This document shows positions 30,797-43,851 of a DNA stretch of 64,000 bases, piece by piece (positions within the stretch are counted from its first letter, which is position 1; each line of letters opens with the position of its first letter). The stretch lies in the NCBI GenBank assembly GCA_013420905.1, contig JAAXNY010000009.1, positions 806,001 to 870,000 on the forward strand, in the 5' to 3' direction. The notes beneath the pieces were generated by a model. It was given only the letters and a program-made list of their open reading frames with translations, was not told the origin of the DNA and did not search any database. Position numbers and translations under genes: made by a program. This stretch comes from Collybia mongolica. Lineage: Eukaryota > Basidiomycota > Agaricomycetes > Agaricales > Clitocybaceae.

Positions 30797-32228
30797 ATGT
30801 CTGCTCCCGCCCTCAAGTCTTTTACCCTCGCACTCATCCAGCTCGGTCACATTGGCCCAGAGAAAGCCGCAAATTTGAAGCATGCTCGTGAAATTATTCT
30901 AAAGGCTGCGGCCAGGGAGAAGAAACCCAATATCATCGTCCTCCCAGTACGTCCTAGCCTACTTCTGCCCCTCCTCATACCATCTAATCCATTAAAGGAA
31001 TGCTTCAACTCCCCATACGGTCATGTACACTTCCCCGTTTATGCAGAGAACATCAATTACACTCCGGGGAAGCCCTACGATATCTCCAAGAGTCCCAGCG
31101 AGAGCGTCAAGATGCTGTCTTCTGTGGCCAAGGAAGCAGACATCTGGTTAATCGGGGGTGCGTCTGTGAGTTAGGATTGTGTTTCCATATCCGACGACGT
31201 TTAGGTTCCATTCCGGAACGGGATGAGACTAACAACAACGTCTATAATACATGCACTATCTACAACCCGAAAGGTCCCACTCGTTCTGTCGTCAGGAGTT
31301 CATCAGGATGATTTATATAACATCATTAGGCGACTTGGTCGCGACCCATCGGAAAGTTCATCTGTTTGATATCGATATCCCAGGGAAAATTACGTTCAAG
31401 GTAAAGCCCATAGCGTATAATACGGCCTTTGAAATCTAAGTAACCCATTCACATAGGAAAGCGAGACACTGACTGGTGGAGATAGCATGAACTACTTTGA
31501 TACCGGTACGTAGAGTATTTTCCTAGTAACATATCTGAATTTATCGATGATGCAGAGTTTGCTCGTATCGGACTTGGTATCTGTTATGACATCCGCTTCC
31601 CCGAACTTGCTATGATATCTGCACGTAAAGGTACGCTAGCTAGCCGAAGCACGAAACAGGTTTCCGAAAAGCTTACTATTTTAAAAGACTGCCATGTTCT
31701 GATTTATCCAGGGGCATTCAATATGACCACAGGACCCCTCCACTGGGAACTCCTTGCGCGCGCGCGGTGAGACTCAGATCCTTTCTTGCATTTATATCTA
31801 GTCTAAGTGCCTTTATCTACAGAGCTGTTGATAATCAGGTATATGTCTCCACGTGCAGCCCCGCGCGCGATCTGAGTGCTGGGTATCATGCTGTAAGTCC
31901 CCCGTTCCTGGAACCAGGCCAACAGCTGAAATTTGATATTAGTGGGGCCATTCAATGGTGGTTGACCCACTGTGAGTCGCACACAGCTTAGGCCAATCTG
32001 CCTTATTCACATTTATATCTTTGCAGAGGCAAAATTGTTACTGAAGCAGCGGAAGGTGAAGAGATTGTCTTTGCGGACATTGGTGAGCTGGGAATAACGA
32101 GGCTTTGTTCGAAGCTGATTATTAATACTTTATAAGATCCCAAAATCTTCCAGGATGCGAGGGCTGGTATTCCGGTGACGAGCCAGCGGCGGTTCGATGT
32201 CTACCCCGACGTGAGCAAGGGAGTGTGA
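30797..32228 (+). CDS. nitrilase-superfamily omega-amidase (Nit2-like)
   Basis: Carbon-nitrogen hydrolase that, by family, deamidates alpha-ketoglutaramate and alpha-ketosuccinamate in cytosol or mitochondria. The start [20 protein letters not shown] lies at 30797. The Glu-Lys-Cys triad is visible: Glu in [15 protein letters not shown], Lys in [10 protein letters not shown] and Cys in [15 protein letters not shown]. Further family blocks are [19 protein letters not shown] and [13 protein letters not shown]. About eight introns of 50-70 nt are needed. The protein ends [15 protein letters not shown], roughly 300 residues. Its head-to-head partner is the PhoD-like phosphatase. Identity as a Nit2-like amidase is well supported; the exact substrate is inferred. 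Confidence 0.9.
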
Positions 32229-32743
32229 GATGATGTGATTGAGAAATGATAAAGGTAAAATCTCTGTGTATGTACTACCATTGACCCAGTAGTGCAAGAA
32301 TTTCGCACTCGCTGTCCTGGTTCCCCAGTTTACAGTAATCTCTCACCGGATCTTCCGCAATGAGAAACGAGGCATCTTAAGATGTTCAATTATTTTTTTT
32401 TTCGTGGCGAAAATGTGGGATATCTTGCCAAGGTCATGGTAGTAAGGCTTTATACATGATTTAAATATGTCAGGTATTTCCCAAAGTAATGGAGGGCAGT
32501 CATAGAGTAGAAATCTAAAATATTGCATAGCTGGTCTGCATTACTGGGTCAATGTAATAAAATAAAAAATTGGATTGTGATTGTGCCTATTTAAATTTCC
32601 GTATTTGTAAAGTTGTAGAACCTTATGGATGGTTGTAGAACGATCGTATTTGTCAAGCTCAGCCAAACGCAAACGCTCTAAACAGTCGTTGGCACATTGC
32701 ACAGCTTCACAATCCTTCTTCACTCTTTCCATCACCACTCATC
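32229..32743. other. intergenic region, no gene seen
   Basis: This 515 bp interval lies between the nitrilase stop and the DnaJ start, both on plus. It is AT-rich in the middle with poly-T and poly-A runs and carries the DnaJ promoter. No heat-shock element array (nGAAn repeats) stands out by eye, and no open frame is convincing. Confidence 0.45.
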
Positions 32744-34237
32744 ATGGTCCGGGAAACGTACGTATCTCTCTCCCCAATCTAGTGACAACTTTTCACCTCC
32801 CACGCTTGCCAGTAAATTTTACGATCTCCTCGAAGTTCCACCTAATGCCTCTGAATCGGAACTCAAAAAAGCTTACCGCAAAAAGTACCTATACAACAAC
32901 ATGTTTAAGACTGTATCGCTCATACTATTCATCTGTCAGAGCTCTGAGACTACACCCCGACAAGGGAGGCGATCCCGAATTGTTCAAAGAGGTTACGCAT
33001 GCGTACGTGATGGTCACAGATTACATGTGTGCAATAACTAATGTCTCAAAACACAGATATGAGATCCTTTCGGACCCCGACAAACGTAGTTTGTATGATG
33101 CACGAGGAGAGGCTGGACTATCCGAACAGGGTGGGATGGGCGGAATGGATCCTCAGGTCAATAGTTCCGTCACACCATCCTAATATTATAATTGACACGA
33201 AACTTTAGGATCTGTTCAGCCAACTCTTTGGCGGTGGAGGGTTTGGAGGTGGCGGAGGGTTCTTTGGCGGGGGCGGGGGCGGCTCACGAAACCAAGGTCC
33301 CCGCAAAACCAAAGATCTTGTCCATCGCGTGCATGTCACGTTGGAAGACCTCTACAAAGGAAAGACTACAAAACTTGCTTTGACGAGGAATGTTATTTGC
33401 GTAAAATGCAAAGGAAAAGGTGGAAAAGACGGCGCCGTGCGAACCTGCCACAGCTGCAGTGGTCGCGGAATCAAAGTTACGCTGCGCCAGATGGGTCCTA
33501 TGATACAGCAGATACAGTCACCTTGCGACGACTGCAACGGAACTGGCGAAGTTATCAATATGAAGGATCGGTGTACGAGCTGCAAGGGCAAAAAAGTTTT
33601 GCCCGAGAAAAAGTTTTTGGAGGTACACATCGATAAGGGTATGAAGGGTGGCCAAACGGTGCAATTCAGGGGGGAGAGCGATCAGTCACCAACAGCCGAA
33701 CCGGGCGACGTGGTTATCGTCATCGAGGAGAAAGCTCACGAACGTTTTAAACGCCAGGAGAATGACCTTATCATTGAGGTCGAGATTGACCTCTTGTCAG
33801 CATTAGCAGGCGGACAGTTTGCGATCAAACATCTCGACGATCGGGTGTTGATGGTGAAATTAGAACCAGGGGAAGTCATCAAGAACGGTCAGCTCTTAAT
33901 GTTATATATGTATTGCCATTGTCTGATCATCCTTTACTGTATTATAGGTGACCTAAAGGTGATACATGGACAGGGTATGCCATCACAACGACATCATGAG
34001 CCCGGCGACTTGTATGTCAAACTCGATGTCAAGTTCCCCGATTCCATAGATCATAACGCCATCCCCCTCCTCGAGCAAGCTCTGCCCCCACGCAACCCTG
34101 TCCCTGCATTTGATAAACATACCCTGATTGAGGAGGTTCACCTTGATAATACTGATGCCCGCGCAAGAGGAAGCATGCGAGACGATGCAATGGATGAAGA
34201 TGGGGATGAGCCAAGAGTGCAGTGCGCCAATCAATGA
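32744..34237 (+). CDS. type I J-domain co-chaperone (Ydj1/DnaJA-like)
   Basis: Hsp40 that delivers clients to Hsp70 and stimulates its ATPase. The J domain starts MVRETKFYDLLEVPPNASE and contains HPD in RLHPDKGGDPELF. It is followed by a Gly/Phe region ([17 protein letters not shown]) and four CxxCxGxG-type zinc modules (CVKCKGKG, CHSCSGRG, CDDCNGTG, CTSCKGKK). The substrate-binding domains end in the C-terminal box CANQ, a CaaX motif like that of yeast Ydj1 (CASQ) that would be farnesylated for ER or membrane attachment. The first coding exon is 14 nt (intron 32758..32812). Intron 33888..33947 is 60 nt, in frame and stop-free. About 410 residues. Confidence 0.95.
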
Positions 34238-34383
34238 TTGGCTGTAGATTTTCTTTTTGGTACCTTAGATCCATTCTGCTTGTCATACACATCGACCATT
34301 AATATCTACAGTTAACTTTGTCTAGCATGGCTTTGTCAATTGATATCGTTGTGGATTATACTCACAACTGACTATTATATTGT

Positions 34384-37300
34384 TCAGATTGTCCCCTCTG
34401 TTACATGTATACCCGTCATACGTATATTGTCCGAAGCATTGTACCACAAGGATGTACCGAACAACTGGCGCGTGAGATGAAGAAGATCATCAATCGTGTC
34501 AACAAGTTCTCTGAGTACGTCGAGTTCAGCGAACGCATAGATCATAGAGAGCCCCAAAGATTCCACTGATCTCTCTCGCGACTGGCGGATGCGCTCTTTG
34601 ACCCCCTTTTCCAGGGTCTGTAAAGCGACGCGTGCCGATGGGAGGAATTGTGGGAGGGGTTGCCGAGCCCTAAATACTTGCTCGCAGGCAAAGAGGGAGA
34701 CACATACACAGGAGACCTAAAGATGTGACAATGAGTGGGAAGTATGGGTGATGACAACGATAAATACAAATTCCCGGCGTTGAGAAACTAAATGCTCAAC
34801 AGTCTCTTTACGAGGAATATTCTCCCGGAGTTTCCGAATTCCAGCAAGTAAGTCCAAGATGCGCTGTAATGCGGCAGTTGTGTCCCGATATCTTTGCATT
34901 GGTTTCTAAAAAATCCACTTTGGCCTGCGATCCTCACATAATAACAGTTTGTCACTTACTGGCACAAGACTTAATTCATCGTCCATGGTTACAATGAGTA
35001 ATGACATACCTGGGATAATATGAGCGAAGGTTATAGTGAATTCATGATTAGACTCACGATGGAGGATTTGACGGATATTGAGTTCCAGTTTCAATGACTT
35101 GCGTTTCTTAAGAAGAGTGGATGCGTTTGTGTGTTGAAACAAATCACTGGTGAGATTTCAGAAGAGCATACAGTGAAGGTATACAGGCATACCGGCTTAA
35201 TCCCATGTATAGCTGGCTTAACAGTCCAAGAGTTTGACAAGCACTGTTCAGAAACATGACCTGTGGTAATTCAGCCCGTAACTGATTGATAGAGGGTATA
35301 TGCACATACCCGGCAGTGTCGCGGGAAAATAAAACTATTCATGAGGAGAGCAACAACGATTCCAACAGCGATCATAACTCCTCTAAACACAGCCAGCACT
35401 GGGAATAATTTTTGAGTCAGACGCACTATTCATATCTATACAACGAGCGAAACCCACTTGCGGTTGACATCAGCAAATCAGGCTGAAAGTAAGGTAAGTA
35501 TAGGATCGATGGCAGTGTTATTGAACTGGAACAGGTGGATGAAATAAATATGGTGATGGGGAATTATTAAGATAACAGACATACGCTACGACTCCGAGAG
35601 ATGGAAAAGGGGTGTTGATCACGATGTAAGTTATTGGGAGTTCCGCGAGCTGTTTGGCTCCCAGTTCAAGCAATGGTCTGATGTAATATCAGAGACTGAC
35701 TGCAGTCATAATAACTAGCGCGAAGGGATTAGATCGGCATATCAGTGATGCCTGTGGTCACAGCTAAGTGACAAGGCTTCTCTGGGTGGAATGGTGAACT
35801 TACAATATATGCATAGATGGCTCCAATGAGGGTGCCCGACTGATAGCGCCATCAGAACAAGCTTTAGGTAGAACAAGCTTTAGTTACTTACTAGTCGCAA
35901 ATATGCAACTCGCCACTGCACGACCAAGTCAATCGAAACATATAAAGAATAGAACATGTACAAACAGTTGCTCCTGTGTTCGTTTCCAAAACCCACACAA
36001 AAGATATCAACATCCATTGGCCATAGTACGTTTTGAACCACTGACGAGCTGACCCTCCGATGAGCCCCGAAACAGCAGGGAGACAATGCACGTACCTGGA
36101 GAAGTGGTTGGCAAGAATGCAGGGATGCTGAGAATTGCAACACCGGCCGCATTTTTGAAAGCATGCCGAAGATGCGGGGAGTGCTCTATAGATCGGATCA
36201 AGGTTGAAAGCAGCAATCTGGTTCTCATGGTCCGTGGGTGGTTCCACATAAGGCGTATTAAGGAATTGTACCACCGCACTGTAGAGGGGTTGGTCGTCGT
36301 TTTGGTAGACAAAGAAGTGCGAGTGCCTAGGGCTGTATGATGTTCGGCGATCCCTTGTTTGGTTTCTTCCTGAGACAGCCTAGATGCTGGGTCAAGAATC
36401 TCTTCATCCAGAAAGATACCACGCTCGTCAAGTATGACAGTGCTGGGTTTTGCACCAAGCCACGCAAGAGAAAACCGGGGATGCCAGAGGCGTAGGTTTG
36501 CCATAGAGTACTGTGTGAGAATGTCTTCGGTCGCGTCTAACGCATGGTGCATATCATGTGCCATCTGATAGATGTTAGTGCGTGATTGCTATGAAACGTT
36601 CTGTTGATAAAGCTCACTTGTAGTAAAGATATCATGAAGGAGCACAAGTCAAAAAACTTCTCTGGAAAGCTGACTTGGTTATCGGATACTCGCTGCTCCA
36701 TGTCCCATTCGTCACATATCTCCTTCAGCCCCTCTCTGACTGTAATCAAGGCGGCAGAAATGCGGTATTTCGCCAAGACCAAACCTTCTGTTTCTGCCTC
36801 AAGACGCAGAGTAGGGATCGAGCGTTCAAAACATGCCAAGATTACTTTTTCAATAATGGTCATAGAGTCAAGGATAGCATGGCCAAGCTCCAGTGCTGGC
36901 GCATGGAAAGCACGTATTGTATTAGTCTCTGATCCACTGTTTAGATGACATGTTCGAGGAAATGACATTCCCCAAGAAAGTTCTCGTCGGAGATGCTGTA
37001 AAACGGTCAGTTATTATGCAAGATTCTGGATTGAGAAAGCATACAAACTTCAATAATTCCGATGAACGGCCTCATCGATTTTACTAATAAACTGATGTTT
37101 AGTATCACCAACGAAGTTGGCTGGATATTCTTACCACTGAGACGACCGATACGAAGCTCAAAAGCTGCTTGTTGGTAGACAGAATCCAAGGCGATTGTCC
37201 GCCGTAAAAGATTTGCATGTATATCTTGATTAATTGGGACCGGGTGTGATTCAGGAAATGCGTTATCAAGGTAGAGCGAAAGACAGTGGTGGAGTTGTGC

Positions 37301-38032
37301 AAAACTCAAAGCAATGTCACATGCAAGATGTGTAGAAGACCATCGTAGTAGCAACATTCCAGAAATAAGTGAGGTGAGAGCCGCTGTGAGCATAATCCAT
37401 AGAAAAAAGCCAGCCTCGGGCCATAATTTCTATTTGTAATATGGTGAGACGACGTAAATAACAGAAGAGCAAACTTGCCTGTTCCAATCCTACATCTGCA
37501 GTCAGAAACCAGATGGCTATGAAGCATGCTATACGGCTTGATAGCGTTAGGCGGGGTAGTCGGCTTTTTGCCCAACCTGCTATAGATCAGGGATGTTGTT
37601 AAAAATATCGTCGATGCTTGTTAAAAGGTTATATATACCAAGGAAACACACTCCAACAAGAAAGACCCCCGGGATGAGCCGTGCAATGACCGTGTTACTA
37701 GCGAGCGTAGCAAAATATTTTCCGAGGACCGACAGGCCAATACCTGCAAAGCCGCCGACAGAATGCAGTACTGTGGCTTCCAGTTGTTGAGCAAGATTTT
37801 CTTGGACAGAAAAAACCAGTTCTTTGATCGTCAATGCTAGAAATGCTGCGGGCCCTCCGTATTGGGAAAATGGTTGGATGACCAAAAGCATTGAGCAGAG
37901 GGTTGTTGACAATATACGTGCCAAGAAACGCCTTGACGATATGAAGTTCCATATTTCTGGACGTACGGCCATACAGTATGGACTTTCAATTGCTCTCTGG
38001 GATTCAGTTTTGTATCGGAAATATTTATCCAT
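34384..38032 (-). CDS. FUSC-like membrane protein (BRE4/DUF2421 type)
   Basis: Large integral membrane protein of the fungal putative ER transporter family that includes brefeldin-A-sensitivity protein Bre4; its substrate is unknown. The best start is ATG at 38032 (MDKYFRYKTESQRAIESPYC). The N-terminal block has about six membrane segments (ILSTTLCSMLLVIQPFSQYG, LIPGVFLVGVCFLGI, IACFIAIWFLTADVGLEQ, LTSLISGMLLLRWSS). A soluble loop follows, then a second FUSC-type membrane block (HAFKNAAGVAILSIPAF) and a helical C-terminus ending NDIRMTGIHVTEGTI-like sequence. An intron with a GC donor (37430..37478, GCAAGT) links GLEQ to KLWPEAGFFLW. About a dozen introns are needed; borders in 34,600-36,000 are approximate. 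It is head to head with myosin V. Confidence 0.8.
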
Positions 38033-38113
38033 CAACGGGGCGAACAACAAGGCACAACATAACAACTCTCCTCAAGCTGTCGTCCTCCCAAGCCGACCCC
38101 TTGCTCAACCGGG
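38033..38113. promoter_or_regulatory. 81 bp divergent promoter, FUSC-like and myosin V genes
   Basis: Start codons of two large, oppositely transcribed genes are only 81 bases apart. This gap must hold both leaders and at least part of both promoters. It contains no recognisable TATA box. Confidence 0.45.
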
Positions 38114-41100
38114 ATGGCGGAAAACATATATAGCAAAGGAACTCGGGTCTGGTTTGAGGACAAGGACCAGGCGTGGATATCTGCGGAGGTCTCTGCGGTA
38201 TCCAAGGGTTCCGACGACACCATCAAACTCGTCTTCATCGACGAACGCGGCAAGGTCTGCCCAAGTCCTGTGTAATCCTTCTTTTTTGCTCAAGCTTGTT
38301 GAAATTGCAGGAAATCACCATTAATACAACCGGGAAAGACATCAAGGATAGCAAAGAAGGTCTTCCACCGTTGCGGAACCCCCCACTCCTCGAAACCGCT
38401 GATGATTTAGCGACACTCTCCCATCTGAACGAACCTTCAGGTATGGGAGCCGATTATATCAATTTTATTTAGAACTGAGTCTTTGCAATTGAAGTCCTTC
38501 ATACAATCCGAAATCGCTATGCCCAACATAGCATTTACACATACAGTGGGATTGTCCTCATTGCCGTTAACCCCTTCCAACGCGTCACACTCTATGGGCC
38601 TGAGATTATTCAAGCCTATAGTGGAAGAAGGAGAGGGGAGCTTGAACCTCACTTGTTCGCGATCGCAGAAGACGCGTATACTGCTATGAGAAAGGAGGGC
38701 ATGGGCCAAACGATCATTGTTTCAGGAGAAAGGTGTTTTCGTCATAGGATCTCTTTAATGCTTTAATCTGACTAACATATCTTAAGTGGGGCTGGAAAGA
38801 CTGAATCTGTAAGTTTGAAATTTGATCGTCGCTCGAAACACCATGTAATTACAATGACAGGCCAAATTCATCATGCGCTATCTCGCCTCAGTAAATCCCC
38901 CAGATTCTACATCGAAGACAAAAGCGAAGTTCTCATTGGATGACTCAAGTGAGATTGAACGTCAGATTCTTGCTACCAACCCAATCCTTGAAGCGTTTGG
39001 AAATGCCAAGACCACTCGCAACGACAACTCATCACGGTTTGGCAAATATATCCAAGTTAGTTGTGCACTTTAATCATATTTTCCCATGTTAATGCCTTCC
39101 CAAGATTCTTTTTGATGGCAAACAAGAAATTGTCGGTGCACGCATACGCACATATCTCTTAGAACGATCAAGAATCGTTTTTCAACCGTTAACGGAGCGG
39201 AATTATCACATATTCTATCAACTGTGCGCTGGGGCTCCTTTGAAGGAGCGCAAAGACCTTGGGCTTGATACAGATGTCACGAAATTTTCGTTTCTGAGGC
39301 AAGGAGGACCGACTTCGACGCCAATTGCAGGCGTAGATGATGCCGAGGAATTCCGGGTAACCCAGCAGGCTCTCTCGACGGTCGGAATCAGTGTGGAGAA
39401 ACAGTGGGCAGTTTTTCGACTGTTAGCAGCTCTACTGCATCTCGGAAACGTCAAAATAAGACAATCACGAACCGATGCATCCTTGGATGACGACGATGCC
39501 GCATTGTTACTCGCCACTCGGTTTCTTGGCGTGAATTTGGCCGAATTCAAGAAATGGACAGTCAAAAAGCAAATCATAACCCGCTCCGAGAAGATTGTGA
39601 CATCTCTCAACGCTGCGCAAGCCACTGTAGTTAGGGACAGCGTTGCTAAATTTGTCTATGCGTGCATGTTTGAGTGGCTGGTTGCAATTGTGAATGAAAG
39701 TCTTGCGGGCGAGAATGGTGATGCAGCGGATCGTGCTGAAATGTTCATCGGTGTATTGGATATCTACGGATTTGAACATTTTCAAAAAGTATGTAATAAT
39801 CCGTTGTGGGATTCATGTCTAATCGGTATCCCAAACAGAATTCATTCGAACAATTCAGCATTAATTATGCCAACGAGAAGCTACAACAAGAGGTAAAGTA
39901 AACACATTCCTTAGTCACATCCAACTCAATGCTGTTTAGTTCAATTCACATGTCTTCAAACTCGAACAAGAGGAATATGTCAAGGAAGAGATAAACTGGA
40001 CGTTCATCGACTTCTCTGATAATCAACCTTGCATTGATGCCATTGAAGGCAAACTTGGTGTCTTGGCGTTATTGGATGAAGAATCTCGTATGCCATCAGG
40101 AAGTGATGCGTCTTTCCTTCAGAAGCTTAATACCCAACTTCTCGCTAAACCAGAGTTCAAGAATATCTACAAGAAACCCCGGTTTGGTAACTCCGCATTC
40201 ACAATTGCGCACTACGCCTTAGATGTGACCTACGAGGTGGAGGGCTTCCTTGAGAAAAATAGGGATACTGTGCCAGACGAACACATGGTCCTTCTCGCTG
40301 CTACAAAGAACCCTTTCTTGAAAGAGGTGCTCGATGCGGCTCTTAATTCCACCAAGTCTGCAGATAGTCCTCATCCCGCATCTCCAGCATTCTCTGATTC
40401 AGGGAGTGCAGGATCCCGCCGCTCCTCTGTCATTCCTGACCCTGGGCGTCAATCGTTTGTCGCACAGAGCTCAAATGCAGGCGCAGGTTCCGCCTCGAAA
40501 CGTCCTGGTGCTGCTAGTAAAAAACCAACCCAGGGATCAATTTTCAAAGCGTCTCTCATAACTTTGATGGACACTCTGAGTGTTACGAACGTGCACTACA
40601 TCAGGTGCATCAAACCGAACGAACAGAAAAAGCCTTGGGAGTTTCAACCACAACAAGTCCTTGGCCAACTACGAGCTTGTGGTGTCCTCGAGACAATACG
40701 TATCAGTTGTGCTGGGTATCCTACGCGCTGGATCTATGAAGAGTTTGCAGAGCGGTGCGTCTCTGATCATATTATTCATAACTAAGCTCATGCTTTCAAT
40801 AGTTATTACATGCTTGTCCCTTCTTCTGACTGGCAGCCCATGATACAAGCGATGGATCTCCGGCGTCTCTGCTCTACCATTCTCGAGAAGACCATCGCAG
40901 ATCCTGATATGTACCAAAACGGCTTAACTAAAATCTTTTTTCGAGCTGGCATGCTAGCAGCGCTTGAGTCCCTTCGTTCTGATAGACTCAATACCATGGT
41001 CACTGTCGTTCAAAAGAACATGCGAAGACGCATGGCAGTCAAGAAATATCGAGACCTTCGACAGGCTACCATTAAAATACAAACGTGGTGGCGTGGTATC

Positions 41101-43736
41101 CAAGCCAAGAGGCTTGTCCATTCGATCAGACGTGAAGTTTCAGCTATACGCCTTCAAACCGGTATTAGGCAATTCATTCAGAGGAAGCATTTCTTGGACA
41201 CGAAGCGCGCCATCACGCTCTTCCAAAGCCGTATGTACATAAAGTCTCGTGCCCTTGACTGTTACTTACGGGTGTGTGCAGGCATACGGGGTGCGCAGGC
41301 GCGGCAACTATACGTCCATAAGAGGAACGTCCAGGCCGCTACTCTCCTTCAAAGCCTTCTCCGTGGCGTGTATGTGATAATTTTCCCACTCAACGTATTA
41401 TTCATCACTTCTTCCAGGTCTTCCCGGAAGTCCTTCCGATCAGATGTTCACCATGTCATATATTTACAGTCTTGCATCCGACGTCGTCTTGCGCGCAAGG
41501 AACTCAAAGTACTCAAGGCCGAAGCACGCTCAGTATCAAAATTCAAGGAGATCTCTTATAAATTGGAGAATAAGGTCGTTGAGCTTACGCAAACACTCCA
41601 GAAGCGAACTGCGGAGAGGAAGGAGTTACAAGCACAACTCTCAGAGCTTGAGCAACAGTTACAACAATGGGTGAACCGCCACGAAGAATCAGATACGCGC
41701 GCGAAACAATTCCAGGTCTCACTACAAGCCGCTGAAGCAGAGCTAGTTCGTAAAGACGAACTGTTACAGGCCAAAGCCGAGGTGGAAAAGAGGCTGGAAG
41801 AAGCCATTGTTAAAGCAGCAGAAAAGGAAGACGTCATCCTTAAGTTAACAGATGACCTGATTCGTCAGGCTTCAATGCTTGAAGCACAACAGCGGACTAT
41901 CGAGGCGGCCCCTGTTCGCAACCAAGAGGATAATTCAGTCATCATGACTCTCAAAAATGAAGTCAGCAGTCTTCGCGAGCAACTCAATCGTTCAAATGCT
42001 CTTAATTCACTCACCCGAGGTTCACGCCCTGAGCCTCCCCTCTCTCCAACTTTTGCGCCTGCCTTACGTCTTGGAGAAACGAATGGAACCACGAGTTCTG
42101 TGAATGCGAATGGTGCCATTGGCGGTCGACATCAGCGACGACACAGTTCAGCAGGAGTATTTGCCCTTGGTCCCTCAGATTACCGCACTTCAACGGACGA
42201 GATTATGATTGATGTAAAGAAGAGCCAGGCGTTGAACCCTCGTGCTGTTTCAGTCGCATACAACGGAGAGGACAACTTCCGGTTCCGCGGTAACGGATTA
42301 CCAGATATCCGTGACCTTGATGATCCGGCAGAGGAAAAAATACGCTTGATGCAGGACCACAAGCGTCTAGACGAAGACGTTCTTGAGGGCCTTGTCCGTG
42401 GGTTGAAAATCCCAGCTCCTAGCCTCACCAACCCCTCGGCCGTCAAGGAGATTCTTTTCCCAGCTAATCTCATCAGCCTCGTGACGAACGAGATGTGGAA
42501 GTATGGTCTCATCACGGAAAGCGAGCGGTTCCTCGCCAACGTCATGCAGGCTATCCAAGCACATGTGATGGTTAGTCTACACGCCCAAATACATTGTATC
42601 CATCTAACTCGCCCGAGCAGTCATTCAACGGAGAAGATGCGATCATCCCAGGAATCTTCTGGCTTTCGAATGTTCACGAAATGCTGTCTTTCATCTGTGT
42701 CGCCGAGAGTGACATGCTTCAAGGTATCGGCCCTGGTGAAGAGAACGCGGTGCGGCCCTTTGACTGGAATGACTATGAGCGCCTCGTGTCTGTCGTCAAG
42801 CATGATCTCGACAGCTTGGAGTACAACATCTTTCACACATGGATGCTGGAGGCAAAAAAGAAGCTCTCAAAGATGGTCATCCCAGCATTGATCGAAAGTC
42901 AGTCACTACCTGGTTTCACAACCAGCGACGGGGGCGGAAGGCTCTTCAATCGCATTCTCAACGCGAACAGCCAACCAGCATTCAGTATGGATGACATTTT
43001 GAACCTTCTGAACAAGGTTTGGAAGAGTTTGAAAAGCTACTACATGGAGGAATCTGTCGTCCACCAAGTGGTTACAGAACTGCTGAAACTGATCGGGGTT
43101 ACGAGTTTTAACGACCTTCTTATGCGTCGAAATTTCTCCTCTTGGAAACGAGGCCAGTTATTTTGTTTCCATTTACCAACCTTAGGCTGATCTTACTTTA
43201 TTCTAGCCATGCAAATCCAGTATAATATTACACGGATAGAAGAGTGGTGTAAATCACACGATATGCCTGAAGGAACACTTCAACTTGAACACTTGATGCA
43301 AGCAACCAAGTTATTGCAACTCAAAAAAGTGATCTTCATCCCCGTCAATCGCTGGTTAACACACTGACTTGTTAATAGTCCACGCCCGCCGACATAGAAA
43401 TCATTTACGATGTTTGTTGGATGCTAAGCCCAATGCAAATTCAACGCATGTGCACGAACTATTACGTCGCCGATTATGAGGTTAGTTTACCTCCCCCGAA
43501 CATCACTTAATTTTAATTCTTCTCCCTAGAACCCCATATCACCCGAAATCCTGCGCGTCGTCGCATCGCGCGTGCAGGCTAATGACCGAACTGACCACCT
43601 GCTTCTTTCGCCAGAGACGGAAGAAGTAGGCCCCTACGAGCTGCCCCTTCCTCGAGAGGTTTCGGGTCTAGAAACCTATGTTCCCGCATACCTTAATGTG
43701 TCACATTTGAGACGCCTGGCTGCGCTAGTGTCATAG
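38114..43736 (+). CDS. MYO2: class V myosin heavy chain
   Basis: Actin motor for polarised transport of vesicles and organelles. The N-terminal SH3-like part ([20 protein letters not shown]) is followed by the motor: SGAGKTES P-loop, [21 protein letters not shown] switch [21 protein letters not shown] switch II region and [19 protein letters not shown]. The P-loop sits on a 22 nt exon (38787..38808). A serine-rich loop 2 insert lies near 40,360-40,520. Then come several IQ motifs ([30 protein letters not shown]), a coiled coil (about 41,530-41,990) and a C-terminal dilute cargo-binding domain ([20 protein letters not shown]) ending LRRLAALVS at 43736. Roughly 1,580 residues. Fungal Myo2/Myo52/MyoE orthology is inferred from class; the family is certain. 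Confidence 0.93.
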
Positions 43737-43851
43737 TACATGGATTGTTTGTTCGCTATCATATTTAATATACCTCGCTCTGCTAGATTACAGCCTTACT
43801 CGCAGTGCTGTATTCAAAGGCCTCTTGATCAATGAATGTGTCAAAACATAG

